From NCBI GenBank assembly GCA_964415175.1, contig CAYPYG010000002.1, forward strand, positions 75,534-139,533: DNA of 64,000 bases. Reading direction: 5' to 3'. The notes beneath the pieces were generated by a model that saw only the letters and a program-made list of their open reading frames with translations, was not told where the DNA came from and searched no databases. Source of the stretch: UBA2231 sp964415175 (GTDB lineage Bacteria; Elusimicrobiota; Elusimicrobia; Elusimicrobiales; UBA9959). Shown here piece after piece: positions 44,965 to 52,799 of the stretch; the stretch's first letter is position 1; the number at the start of each line of letters is the position of its first letter. The position numbers and the translations under genes are program-made.

Positions 44965-45492
44965 ATGATGTGTCCGACCGTTGTTATGCGTACCGCCGCT
45001 CTGACGGCGGCGCTGTGCGCCGTTTCCGCCCTGGGCGGCTGCGGCAAGGGGGCGCCGGGCGGCGCGCCTTCCGAGTTCGCCGGCAAGACGGAGGACGAGG
45101 TGCTGGTCATCAGGGCGCTGCGCATCCTGGAGGCCGCGGAGAACCATACCCCGGAGAATTTCGAGGGAAGACAGCGCGAGCTCCTCTCCCTGGCTTCACC
45201 CGGTTTCAGGCAGATGGGGGAAGAACACCTACCCGCGCGCGTAAAAGAGGTGACGGACCTCGGGCTGACGGCCGCCTTCTACCCCGATCCGGACACCGTC
45301 GGCGTGCAAAAGACCGACCTGGGCAAATACATTTCGGCCCGGGTGCTGGTCGAAGGCCGCCGCTCCTGGACCACCCGCGACGGCTCCGCGGGAGAACAGC
45401 GGGTGAAGATGGGCGTGCGGTTCCGCTACGCGGCCGCCGACGGGCCCGCGGCGGCGCCGCACGAGGGCTGGACCCTGGAAGTGCTGCGTTAG
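44965..45492 (+). CDS. Lipoprotein of unknown function
   Basis: A 175-residue lipoprotein: hydrophobic signal ALTAALCAVSA with lipobox LGGC (C26). The mature region has RALRILEAAENHTPENFEGRQRELLSLASPGFRQ, then LPARVKEVTDLGLTAAFYPDPDTVGV and a beta-rich C-terminus with RVLVEGRRSWTTRDG. This pattern recalls TraE/VirB8-like proteins but is too weak to name. AAGGAGGAG gives a strong start. It follows oppF by 31 nt and may be in the transporter operon. Confidence 0.72.
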   Translation: MMCPTVVMRTAALTAALCAVSALGGCGKGAPGGAPSEFAGKTEDEVLVIRALRILEAAENHTPENFEGRQRELLSLASPGFRQMGEEHLPARVKEVTDLGLTAAFYPDPDTVGVQKTDLGKYISARVLVEGRRSWTTRDGSAGEQRVKMGVRFRYAAADGPAAAPHEGWTLEVLR

Positions 45493-45672
45493 CGGCCGCC
45501 GTCCGGCCTCTTCGCCGCCCGCCCCCGGGTCTGCTACCTTTCTTTAGAAAAACATCGGCCCGGTAAGCCGGACAAATAAGATCTTCCGCGCAAAAAATAT
45601 TCCTTTTTCAGGGATCCCGGGGGGGGATTTGTGACAATAGAACGAACCGAAGGCCGCGCTGGAGGCGGTGGA

Positions 45673-47817
45673 GTGTCGATACTGTGGAAGTTGTTTCGCG
45701 TGACGCTTATGGGGGGGATGATCTTTCCGGGCCAGGCGTATGCCCGATGGCAGTACGATTACACTTTAACCGACCTTTCAAATAAAACAACGGCGGAACT
45801 CAGGCTCCTCAGGAACGAGGTCTATGCCCGGGCCGGTTATATATTCAAGGATCCCGAATTAAACGAATACTTCACCAGGCAGCCATGGTATGTGCCGGGC
45901 GGATTCCATCCCATAAAATGGCACTATGTCGAGCGGGAATACCTCAAAAAAATAATAGAGGCGGAAAACGCTTACGCCGCGGGCTATCGATACTGGAGTT
46001 TGCAGATCCCGACCCGGGATAATATTTTTGAGTGCGGCGAGGTGCGTCTTTTCCCGGATAGTATCGAGGAGCCCATTATCCGCGCGCTGAATGAGGGGAA
46101 CGGACTTGTGTACACTTTTCGGAAGAGCGCGGGGGTCTGGGGTTTTTCCCCGTACATATGGCAATCGTCCAAGGCGCGCCCCCGGAGTTTCTCGTTCGCG
46201 GCGAGTCGTCTCGGCCCGCCGCGGGACGTGTTTTGCTCCCCTTCAACGGGGGGGATCTATTACAACGAGAATAAAGAGTGCGGCGGTCCCTCGAAGGTCC
46301 CTCCGAAGGTCGATGGGTACAGCGGCATGTGCGGTCATATTTCCCTGGCCATCGATTCCTATAATCGCTCTCACCTGTCTTTCTATGATGAGGAAAGAAA
46401 GGCTCTGGTTTATGGGTATTTAAAGGGGAAGCCATGGGAGAAGAAAGAATGGGTCTTACGCGACATCGATGCGAAAGGAGATGCCGGGACCTTTAATGTC
46501 CTGAAGGTGGATCACTTGGACAGGGCCCATATCGTTTACTATGACGCGGTCAGGAAACGGGCGAAGTACGCCCTGATCGGCGGGGGGGAGGTGAACGTGG
46601 AGGAATTGCCGTCGATCGTGAGCAGCGGGTCCTCTCTGTCCATGGCGGTGGATGCGGCGGGATCTCCGCATGTCTCTTATTACGATTCCGATGCGAAACT
46701 CTGGTACTCCCGAAAAACAGGCGGGAGTTGGCGTACCACGCTGGTAAGCGCGGCCGGCCCCGGGGGGGGAGAGTACAGCGCTTTAACATTGTCCACTTCA
46801 TCCGCTGCCTCTATCGTCTATTACGACGCACAGAAGAAGAGTCTTCTGCTCGCGGTCATGAAGAACGGGGTATTTGAAACGCAGACGGTCGATCCTTCGG
46901 TCGCGGCGCCCAAGGGAATAGATCTTGCGGTCGATGGCGGGGGCACGCCGCATATCGCGTATTGCGTCCCTTCGGAGACCGAGATCCGGTATGCCGTGCG
47001 CATTTCGTCCAGGAAAGAGATGGAGTCCGCTCTCTTTAAAAAAAAGGCGGTTCTTGATAGGGGTGCAACCGTGGGCCTTATGGTGCCGTTCGACGACGTT
47101 ACGCCGCCGAAAACGGAAATGAGCCTCATCGGTCCCTCGTACACGAGGGAGGGGGACGGAACGGTCTTTGTTTCCGTTGGCACGCTGGTCGACTTTTCCG
47201 CCGACGATCGGACCAAATGCGGGGATGTTTCCGGGCCCGCCAGAGGGTATTACTCCATCGACCACGATATTGCCCCGTGCCTGGACGGGGAATACCTTTA
47301 TTTCCAGAAGCACCGGAAGTTCTTTCCCGGCGGCGAAGATGCCGACCCCGGACCCGGACTTTCCTCGAGGCCCTATTGCGGGGTGATCGGCGGGGTCTTT
47401 CCCCTGTCCCTGCCCGAGGGCGCGCACGATCTTCACTATCTGTCCGCGGATCACTGGGGGAACTTCGAAGAGACGAAGAGCGTCCGTTTCTATGTCGACA
47501 AGACGGCGCCCGAGACCGAAGTCCTCGTCGAAAATGGCGAGCTGAGGGACGGGAAATGCCGTTTGAAGAAAGGAGGGGTCGTGCGGCTCGAAGCCCGGGA
47601 CCCGTCCGGCCCCGGGAAAGGGGCCGGGGTTATGGGTATAGAGTATAGCGTCGATGAGTTCCCTCCGGTCTCTGAAACGGAGCAGGACCTGGTGGGGCTT
47701 GACTTATACTCAGCGCCTCTCTCCTTCACCCCGGGCGAACATACGCTTTATTTCCGGGCCAAGGACAAGGTCGAGAACGCGGAAGCCCTGAAAACCCTGA
47801 AAATCATCGCGGAGTGA
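45673..47817 (+). CDS. Secreted YARHG-domain protein with propeller and Ig-like repeats
   Basis: A 714-residue exported protein. GTG 45673 is chosen because GGAGG lies 7 nt upstream and a clean signal peptide follows (ILWKLFRVTLMGGMIFPGQAYA); the upstream GTG 45631 adds an unsupported extension. A YARHG domain is clear at ~35-75 (LRLLRNEVYARAGYIF...LNEYFTRQPWY). A beta-propeller-like region with repeats such as SLAIDSYNRSHLSFYDEERKALVY and SMAVDAAGSPHVSYYDSDAKLWYS follows. The C-terminal ~220 residues look like OmpL47-type Ig modules (GYYSIDHD, FYVDKTAPETEV, HTLYFRAKDKVENAE). Codons are noticeably more AT-rich than in neighbours, suggesting later acquisition. Confidence 0.8.
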   Translation: MSILWKLFRVTLMGGMIFPGQAYARWQYDYTLTDLSNKTTAELRLLRNEVYARAGYIFKDPELNEYFTRQPWYVPGGFHPIKWHYVEREYLKKIIEAENAYAAGYRYWSLQIPTRDNIFECGEVRLFPDSIEEPIIRALNEGNGLVYTFRKSAGVWGFSPYIWQSSKARPRSFSFAASRLGPPRDVFCSPSTGGIYYNENKECGGPSKVPPKVDGYSGMCGHISLAIDSYNRSHLSFYDEERKALVYGYLKGKPWEKKEWVLRDIDAKGDAGTFNVLKVDHLDRAHIVYYDAVRKRAKYALIGGGEVNVEELPSIVSSGSSLSMAVDAAGSPHVSYYDSDAKLWYSRKTGGSWRTTLVSAAGPGGGEYSALTLSTSSAASIVYYDAQKKSLLLAVMKNGVFETQTVDPSVAAPKGIDLAVDGGGTPHIAYCVPSETEIRYAVRISSRKEMESALFKKKAVLDRGATVGLMVPFDDVTPPKTEMSLIGPSYTREGDGTVFVSVGTLVDFSADDRTKCGDVSGPARGYYSIDHDIAPCLDGEYLYFQKHRKFFPGGEDADPGPGLSSRPYCGVIGGVFPLSLPEGAHDLHYLSADHWGNFEETKSVRFYVDKTAPETEVLVENGELRDGKCRLKKGGVVRLEARDPSGPGKGAGVMGIEYSVDEFPPVSETEQDLVGLDLYSAPLSFTPGEHTLYFRAKDKVENAEALKTLKIIAE

Positions 47818-47898
47818 CGAAGGCCGCACCGACGCACATCCAGGATGCCCGTCCCCTTGGGCCCTGTCGCTGAACTATCTGGTGTTCCCGCCGCAAGG

Positions 47899-47907
47899 TG
47901 ATATAAT
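47899..47907 (+). promoter_or_regulatory. Extended -10 promoter (TGATATAAT) for nifU-nifS
   Basis: TGA-TATAAT is 23 nt before the ATG at 47931, and the leader carries GGGGTAAGGAG, a strong ribosome binding site. Confidence 0.6.
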
Positions 47908-47930
47908 ATAAGAGGGGTAAGGAGACGCTT

Positions 47931-48764
47931 ATGTGGCAGTACACCGAGAAGGTCTACGAATATTTCAAGAATCCCAAGAACGTCGGCGAGATAGAGAACC
48001 CCGACGCGGTCGGCGAAATAGGCAGCATAGTCTGCGGCGACGCGCTCAAGCTGACGCTGCGCATAGACAAGGCCACCGAAAAGATAATGGACGCCAAGTT
48101 CAAGACCTTCGGCTGCGCCAGCGCCATCGCCTCCTCCTCGGCGCTGACCGAGATGGTCAAAGGCCGGACCCTCGACGAGGCCGCGAAGATCACCAACCAG
48201 GACATCGCCGAGTTCCTCGGCGGCCTGCCCAGCGAGAAGATGCACTGCTCGGTCATGGGCATGGAGGCCCTCGAGGCCGCCATCAAGAATTACCGCGGCG
48301 GCAAGGCCGAGAAGGTCATAATCGGCGAGAACGAGCGCGTCGTCTGCAAATGCTTCAACGTGACCGAGTCGGTCATCCTCAAGGCTATAAAGGTCAACAA
48401 GCTCAGGACCGTCGAGGAAGTCACCAACTTCACCAAGGCCGGCGGCGGCTGCCGGCAGTGCCTGGGCGAGATAGACAAGCTCATCAAGGACTACTGGGAC
48501 CAGGAGGAGCATCGCGACTTCTTCAGGATGACCGTGGTCGAGAAGATAAAGCACATAGAGAAGGTGCTCTCCGAGGACGTCAACCCCAAGCTCAAGCGCG
48601 ACGGCGGCTGGATAGAGCTCATCGACCTGGAAGGGCCCAAGGTCAAGCTGCGTTTCCTGGGCATGTGCCACGGCTGCCCCTCCTCCGGCGCCACGCTCAA
48701 GAACGTGGTGGAGAAGGAACTCAAAGAGAAGGTCGACCCTTCCCTTATCATAGAGGCCGAATGA
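47931..48764 (+). CDS. nifU: NifU Fe-S cluster scaffold (three-domain)
   Basis: A 277-residue full-length NifU that builds Fe-S clusters on sulfur from NifS. The N-terminal IscU-like domain has GDALKLTLRID, FGCASAIASSSALTEM and MHCSVMG, giving the three scaffold cysteines. The middle domain is BFD-like with C-K-C (VVCKCFNVTE) and C-x2-C (GGCRQCLGEI) for a permanent 2Fe-2S cluster. The C-terminal Nfu domain has FLGMCHGCPSSGATL. It overlaps nifS by 4 nt. No nitrogenase genes are nearby, so this pair probably serves general Fe-S assembly. Confidence 0.96.
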   Translation: MWQYTEKVYEYFKNPKNVGEIENPDAVGEIGSIVCGDALKLTLRIDKATEKIMDAKFKTFGCASAIASSSALTEMVKGRTLDEAAKITNQDIAEFLGGLPSEKMHCSVMGMEALEAAIKNYRGGKAEKVIIGENERVVCKCFNVTESVILKAIKVNKLRTVEEVTNFTKAGGGCRQCLGEIDKLIKDYWDQEEHRDFFRMTVVEKIKHIEKVLSEDVNPKLKRDGGWIELIDLEGPKVKLRFLGMCHGCPSSGATLKNVVEKELKEKVDPSLIIEAE

Positions 48765-49966
48765 CGGACAAGGTCCATTATCTCGACAATAACGCCACCA
48801 CCCGGGTCGCCCCCGAGGTGGAGGAGGCGATGAAGCCTTTCTTCGGCGAGCTCTACGGCAACCCGTCGAGCATGCATTTCTTCGGCGGCACCAACCAGAA
48901 GTACCTCGACCGCGCCCGCGAGAGCGTGGCGCGCCTGCTGGGCGCCGGGCCGGAGGAGATACTCTTCACCTCCTGCGGCACCGAGAGCGACTCCACGGCC
49001 ATCTGGTCGGCGCTGCGCGCCTTCCCCGAGAAGAAGCACCTCGTAACCACGAAGGTCGAGCATCCCGCGGTGCTCAATCTCTGCAAATACCTCGAGACCC
49101 AGGGCTACCGGGTCACCTATCTCGGCGTGGACGCCGAAGGGCGCCTGAGCCTGGACGAACTGAAGGCCGCGCTCGCCCCGGATACCGCGATAGTCAGCGT
49201 CATGTGGGCCAATAACGAGACCGGCGTCGTTTTCCCGGTCGAGGACGCGGCCCGCATAGCCCACAGCCGCGGCGCGCTGTTCCACACGGACGCGGTGCAG
49301 GCGGTCGGTAAAGTCCCGATAAACCTGGCCGAATCTAAGATAGACATGCTTTCGCTTTCGGGCCACAAGCTGCACGCGCCCAAGGGCATCGGGGCGCTCT
49401 ACATAAAGAAGGGCACGCGGTTCTCGCCTTTCCTGATGGGCGGCCACCAGGAGCGCGGCCGGCGGGCCGGCACGGAGAACGTCCCTTACATAGTGGCCCT
49501 CGGCCGGGCGGCCGAGCTGGCGCTGGAAAAGATGGGCGAGGAGAACGGCCGCGTGAAGGCCCTGCGCGACCGGCTGGAGCAGGGGCTGCTGAAAGCCGTG
49601 AAGAACGCGCGCGTCAACGGCGGCGGCGCGGATCGCCTGCCCAACACCTCCCATATCGGCTTTGAATATGTGGAAGGCGAGTCCATCCTCATCATGCTCA
49701 GCGAGAAGGGCATCTGCGCCTCCTCGGGCTCGGCCTGCACCTCCGGCTCGCTGGAGCCTTCGCACGTGATGATGTCGATGGGCGTGCCGCAGACCTACGC
49801 TCACGGCACCATCCGTTTCTCCTTGAGCGTCTACAGCACGGACGAGGACGTGGACGCGGTGCTGCGCGAGGTGCCGCCGGTCATAGAGCGGCTGCGCGAG
49901 ATCTCGCCCTTCGCCGACGGCAAGCCGCTGTTCGGCATGGACGCCTGCGAACCGCACAAGCATTGA
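48761..49966 (+). CDS. nifS: Cysteine desulfurase NifS
   Basis: A 401-residue PLP enzyme that releases sulfur from cysteine for NifU. N-terminal YLDNNATTRVAPEV, then ANNETGVVFPVE, HTDAVQAVGK, and LSGHKLHAPKGIGALY with the PLP lysine. The persulfide loop reads ICASSGSACTSGSLEPSHVMM, with the active-site Cys in SACTSG, the short-loop class I (NifS/IscS) type. The start at ATG 48761 overlaps the nifU stop. Confidence 0.97.
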   Translation: MTDKVHYLDNNATTRVAPEVEEAMKPFFGELYGNPSSMHFFGGTNQKYLDRARESVARLLGAGPEEILFTSCGTESDSTAIWSALRAFPEKKHLVTTKVEHPAVLNLCKYLETQGYRVTYLGVDAEGRLSLDELKAALAPDTAIVSVMWANNETGVVFPVEDAARIAHSRGALFHTDAVQAVGKVPINLAESKIDMLSLSGHKLHAPKGIGALYIKKGTRFSPFLMGGHQERGRRAGTENVPYIVALGRAAELALEKMGEENGRVKALRDRLEQGLLKAVKNARVNGGGADRLPNTSHIGFEYVEGESILIMLSEKGICASSGSACTSGSLEPSHVMMSMGVPQTYAHGTIRFSLSVYSTDEDVDAVLREVPPVIERLREISPFADGKPLFGMDACEPHKH

Positions 49967-49988
49967 GGTTCCCGGGCTGGCCTAAAAT

Positions 49989-49997
49989 TGGTAGAAT
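49989..49997 (+). promoter_or_regulatory. Extended -10 promoter (TGGTAGAAT) for tRNA(CAT)
   Basis: TGG-TAGAAT lies 30 nt before the tRNA 5' end, leaving a short processed leader. It fits the same extended -10 form as other promoters in the window. Confidence 0.5.
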
Positions 49998-50027
49998 AGG
50001 CTCCCGGTAGTTCTTTGTACGGATTTT

Positions 50028-50101
50028 GCCCCTGTAGCTCAGTCGGTTAGAGCAATCCGCTCATAACGGATGGGTCGTAGGTTCAAGTCCTACCGGGGGC
50101 A
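50028..50101 (+). tRNA. tRNA with CAT anticodon, probably tRNA-Ile2 (lysidine)
   Basis: A complete 74-nt cloverleaf. The acceptor stem is GCCCCTG / CGGGGGC with discriminator A, the D arm is GCTC...GAGC, and the anticodon stem is ATCCG / CGGAT with loop CTCATAA (anticodon CAT). The T arm is GTAGG-TTCAAGT-CCTAC. CCA is not encoded. The G-C first pair rules out an initiator. C4-G69 and C5-G68 match known TilS recognition of tRNA-Ile2 rather than elongator tRNA-Met, but tRNA-Met remains possible. Confidence 0.93.
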
Positions 50102-50113
50102 GTCATATTAAAA

Positions 50114-50142
50114 GCCGTCCGCTTGCCGCGGACGGCTTTTTT
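50114..50142. terminator. Intrinsic terminator after the tRNA
   Basis: GCCGTCCGC (50114-50122) pairs perfectly with GCGGACGGC (50128-50136), followed by six Ts (50137-50142). An A-run on the other side can serve the converging MORN gene. Confidence 0.92.
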
Positions 50143-50169
50143 ATCGCCCCCGGAGCGGGCCGCGGTTAC

Positions 50170-51249
50170 TTACTTCTTGATCGCTTTGCCTTTTTCGTAG
50201 CGGTATTCGGCGGCGGCGGGGCCGTGGACCTTGAGGCTTTCCAGTTTGCCGTCCGAGAAGACGAATTCCTTTTCCGGGGAGCCGTCGGGGCCGTAGAAGA
50301 CGGCGATGCCGTCCGGCAGGCTGCCGCTCAGCGAGGTGAGGTTGAACGAGGCGTCCAGTATCACCCGGCCCTTGTAGCGGTTCTCGTAATGGAAGGAGTA
50401 GCGCTCGCCGCGGGCCAGCGGCTGCGACTTGACCGTGTAGGGAGAGGCCGCCGGCTTGGCGGCGGCCGGCGCCGGCGCCGAAGGGGCCCGGGCGGGGGCC
50501 GCGGCCTGCGCCGCCGCCTGACCCTGTACCGGAATGCCGGCGGCGTAGAGCGTCTCCGATCTTACGGAAGCGTCGGGGTTGAACTCCCTGACCAGGCCGT
50601 GCAATTTGCCGTCGACGAAGTTCTGCTCGAACAGCGGCGCGGCGTCCTCCGTGTAGGTGATCATCGTCCCGTTGAGCCGGCCGGCCAGATAGTTCGCTTC
50701 GGTCTGCAGGGCGCCGGAGGGATAGTAGGTGCGCAGCGGGCCGTTATGGACGCCGCCAAGGACCGTCTTCTCGGTCCTGACCTTGCCGTCCGGATGGAAT
50801 TCCTTCCATACCCCGTCCTTCACGGTCCCCTCGCGCGAAATAAGTTCCCCGGAGGCGGACCAGGTCTCGGTGGCCGTGATAACGCCGTTCTCGGAATATA
50901 TCTTCTGGACGGCGGAAGTACCCGTTGCCACGGTCGCGAAGGTCATGGAGGGGACGGCGCCGGAGAGCTCTGCGGCCGCGGCGGGGGTGGATACGGCGAC
51001 GGGCGCCCCCGTGGAGGAGGCGGCGCCAGCCGTAGCGGCCGGGGTCTCGGCCGCCTTCTCCTCGGGCTTTATCTCCCGTATCTCGGTCTTCTTGACGGTC
51101 AGCGAGCCGTACTTGGTCCTGATCAGCGAGGCGTCGTCCATCTCCCCCTCGATGACCCCTTCGAGACGCGTACCGTCCTTCAGGAGTATCGTGTCCGCCG
51201 CGGCCGGGGCCGCGCAGACGGCTATCAACAACAGCGATAAAGTCTTCAT
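50170..51249 (-). CDS. Exported MORN-repeat (YwqK-like) protein
   Basis: A 359-residue protein from ATG 51249 (GGAGG upstream) with signal peptide MKTLSLLLIAVCAAPAAA. Residues ~20-55 (TILLKDGTRLEGVIEGEMDDASLIRTKYGSLTVKKTEI) resemble a small Sm-like/DUF module. An Ala/Pro linker and a run of MORN_2-type repeats follow: GVWKEFHPDGKVRTEKTVLGG, GPLRTYYPSGALQTEANYLAG, GLVREFNPDASVRSETLYAAG. The C-terminus has one more such unit (GIAVFYGPDGSPEKEFVFSDGKLESL). Such repeats are structural; the role is unknown. A TATAAT (minus strand, 51289-51294) gives a ~34-nt leader. Confidence 0.8.
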   Translation of the reverse strand: MKTLSLLLIAVCAAPAAADTILLKDGTRLEGVIEGEMDDASLIRTKYGSLTVKKTEIREIKPEEKAAETPAATAGAASSTGAPVAVSTPAAAAELSGAVPSMTFATVATGTSAVQKIYSENGVITATETWSASGELISREGTVKDGVWKEFHPDGKVRTEKTVLGGVHNGPLRTYYPSGALQTEANYLAGRLNGTMITYTEDAAPLFEQNFVDGKLHGLVREFNPDASVRSETLYAAGIPVQGQAAAQAAAPARAPSAPAPAAAKPAASPYTVKSQPLARGERYSFHYENRYKGRVILDASFNLTSLSGSLPDGIAVFYGPDGSPEKEFVFSDGKLESLKVHGPAAAEYRYEKGKAIKK

Positions 51250-51338
51250 GAACCCCTCCATCCGAAGGATTAAAAGAACGGCCCTGAAATTATACAAATA
51301 CGGCGGGCGCGGGGGGAAAGAAGGCCCGCCGCCGGTCC

Positions 51339-51368
51339 TTGACTGAATGATACTAAACTTGTATCATT
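51339..51368 (+). promoter_or_regulatory. Rrf2-gene promoter with overlapping palindromic operator
   Basis: TTGACT (51339-51344), 17-nt spacer, TATCAT (51362-51367), then 6 nt to the ATG at 51374: a leaderless layout. A perfect inverted repeat AATGATAC (51346-51353) / GTATCATT (51361-51368) with a 7-nt centre covers the spacer and -10, so a dimeric regulator bound there would block RNA polymerase. Confidence 0.7.
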
Positions 51369-51373
51369 TAAGC

Positions 51374-51766
51374 ATGAAGCTCATCACCAGGGAAGTGGAT
51401 TACGCGGTCCGGGCGCTGGCGGCCGTCGCCCGCGCCGGCGGAGGCCTTTCCGCGGCCGGGCTGGCGGGCCCCGCCGGCGTCCCGCGGCCGGTGCTGCGCA
51501 AGATAATGCAGGCCCTGTCGCGCGGCGGCATCACCAGGTCGTCCAGGGGCAGGGGCGGAGGTTTCGTCCTGGCCCGGCCGCCGCGGAGGATAAGCCTGGG
51601 CGACATAATCGCGGCGGTGCGCGGACCGCTCAAATTCAACGATTGCGTTTTCGGCGGCGCCCTGTGCCATAACCACAGGACCTGCCTGCTGCGCGGCCGC
51701 GTGGCCGCCATCGAAAGGAAAGTTCTGGACGAGGTCCGGCGGGTCACGCTGGCGGACCTGAGCTGA
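51374..51766 (+). CDS. Rrf2-family Fe-S-type transcriptional regulator
   Basis: A 130-residue Rrf2 regulator: N-terminal MKLITREVDYAVRALAAVA, a winged helix-turn-helix with AGPAGVPRPVLRKIMQALSRGGITRSSRGRGGGFVLARPP, then a dimerisation helix. Three cysteines C91, C98 and C104 (C-x6-C-x5-C) sit where IscR/NsrR-type members bind an Fe-S cluster, so it may sense cluster status, redox or NO. The palindrome over its own promoter suggests autoregulation. The ferredoxin-like gene follows after 13 nt and is the likely co-regulated target. Confidence 0.9.
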   Translation: MKLITREVDYAVRALAAVARAGGGLSAAGLAGPAGVPRPVLRKIMQALSRGGITRSSRGRGGGFVLARPPRRISLGDIIAAVRGPLKFNDCVFGGALCHNHRTCLLRGRVAAIERKVLDEVRRVTLADLS

Positions 51767-51779
51767 CTACGGAGGCTTT

Positions 51780-52631
51780 ATGAAAAGGAAAAGGGACATT
51801 ATTGCCATAGACGAGGGGAAATGCGACGGCTGCGGGCTGTGCGTGACCGGCTGCCCGGAAGGGGCGCTGCAGGTCATAGACGGCAAGGCGCGGCTGGTGA
51901 GCGACATACTCTGCGACGGGCTGGGCGCCTGCATAGGCGAATGCCCGAGAGGGGCGATAAGGATCGAGAAGAGGGAGGCGGCCGAATACGACGAGCGGCA
52001 GGCGATGGAAGCCATAGTGAAGCACGGCGCCAATACCATAAAGGCGCATCTTAAGCACCTGAAGGACCACGGCCAGAAAACTTACCTGAAGCAGGCCCTG
52101 GCCTACCTGGAAGAGAAAGGGATAAAGAACCCGCTGGAGGAAGAGATGAAAGGAAAGAAAACCCATGAGCCCTGCGGCTGCCCGGGGGGGCGGACCATGG
52201 ACCTGCGCGGCGGCCGCGCCGGGGAGACCGGCCCGGCGGGTCCGGCCCCTTCGCGCCTGCGCCAGTGGCCGGTGCAGCTGCACCTGGCCAGCCCCGGGGC
52301 GCCGTATTTTCACAAGGCCGACGTGGTGGTGGCGGCCGACTGCACAGCCTACGCCTACGGCAATTTCCACGAGGACTTCATAAAGGGCAGGTCGCTGGTC
52401 ATAGCCTGCCCCAAGCTCGACGACGGCCTGGATATCTACGCCGAAAAGCTGCAGTCCCTCATAGACGACGCGGAGATAAACACGCTGACCGTGGTGACCA
52501 TGGAGGTCCCGTGCTGCGGCGGGCTGCTGGCCCTGTCCAGAAAGGCCGCCGGCGCGGCCTCGCGCAAGGTGCCGGTCAAGCACGTGGTCATTGGCATACA
52601 GGGCGGCATAAAGTCCGAGACCTGGGTCTGA
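51780..52631 (+). CDS. Two-cluster ferredoxin-domain protein
   Basis: A 283-residue protein with two N-terminal 4Fe-4S motifs: CDGCGLCVTGCPEG (C-x2-C-x2-C-x3-CP) and the variant CDGLGACIGECPRG. A helical linker ((HGANTIKAHLKHLKDHG)) and a C-terminal domain follow, with CGCPGG, VVVAADCTAYAYG, LVIACPKLDD and VPCCGGLLAL, which contribute further cysteines. This architecture is known as a ferredoxin found beside hydroxylamine reductase/Hcp or Rrf2 regulators in anaerobes. An electron-transfer role in redox or nitrosative stress is likely. TACGGAGGC precedes the ATG, and it is in one operon with the Rrf2 regulator. Confidence 0.85.
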   Translation: MKRKRDIIAIDEGKCDGCGLCVTGCPEGALQVIDGKARLVSDILCDGLGACIGECPRGAIRIEKREAAEYDERQAMEAIVKHGANTIKAHLKHLKDHGQKTYLKQALAYLEEKGIKNPLEEEMKGKKTHEPCGCPGGRTMDLRGGRAGETGPAGPAPSRLRQWPVQLHLASPGAPYFHKADVVVAADCTAYAYGNFHEDFIKGRSLVIACPKLDDGLDIYAEKLQSLIDDAEINTLTVVTMEVPCCGGLLALSRKAAGAASRKVPVKHVVIGIQGGIKSETWV

Positions 52632-52683
52632 GCGGCGGTTGCGCCGGGCCGGAAGCAAAGACCTGACCCCGGGGGGGCTTTTT

Positions 52684-52692
52684 TGCTATATT
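52684..52692 (+). promoter_or_regulatory. Extended -10 promoter (TGCTATATT) for tRNA-Cys
   Basis: TGC-TATATT ends 9 nt before the tRNA 5' end, so little or no 5' leader is expected. Confidence 0.55.
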
Positions 52693-52701
52693 TTATGTGA
52701 C

Positions 52702-52772
52702 GGCGCGGTCGCCAAGTGGTAAGGCAACAGTCTGCAAAACTGTCATCGCCGGTTCGATTCCGGCCCGCGCCT
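52702..52772 (+). tRNA. tRNA-Cys (GCA)
   Basis: A 71-nt cloverleaf: acceptor GGCGCGG / CCGCGCC with discriminator T, the usual U73 of tRNA-Cys. D arm GCC...GGC, anticodon stem ACAGT / ACTGT with loop CTGCAAA (anticodon GCA), T arm GCCGG-TTCGATT-CCGGC. CCA is not encoded. The aminotransferase gene begins 28 nt after it. Confidence 0.96.
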
Positions 52773-52799
52773 TTCTTCTTTTGTTTACCCGGAGGGACA

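Noticed and set aside
47931..49966. nifU-nifS taken as a sign of nitrogen fixation
   Set aside because: No nitrogenase or nif regulatory genes are near. The pair is common as general Fe-S assembly in anaerobes.
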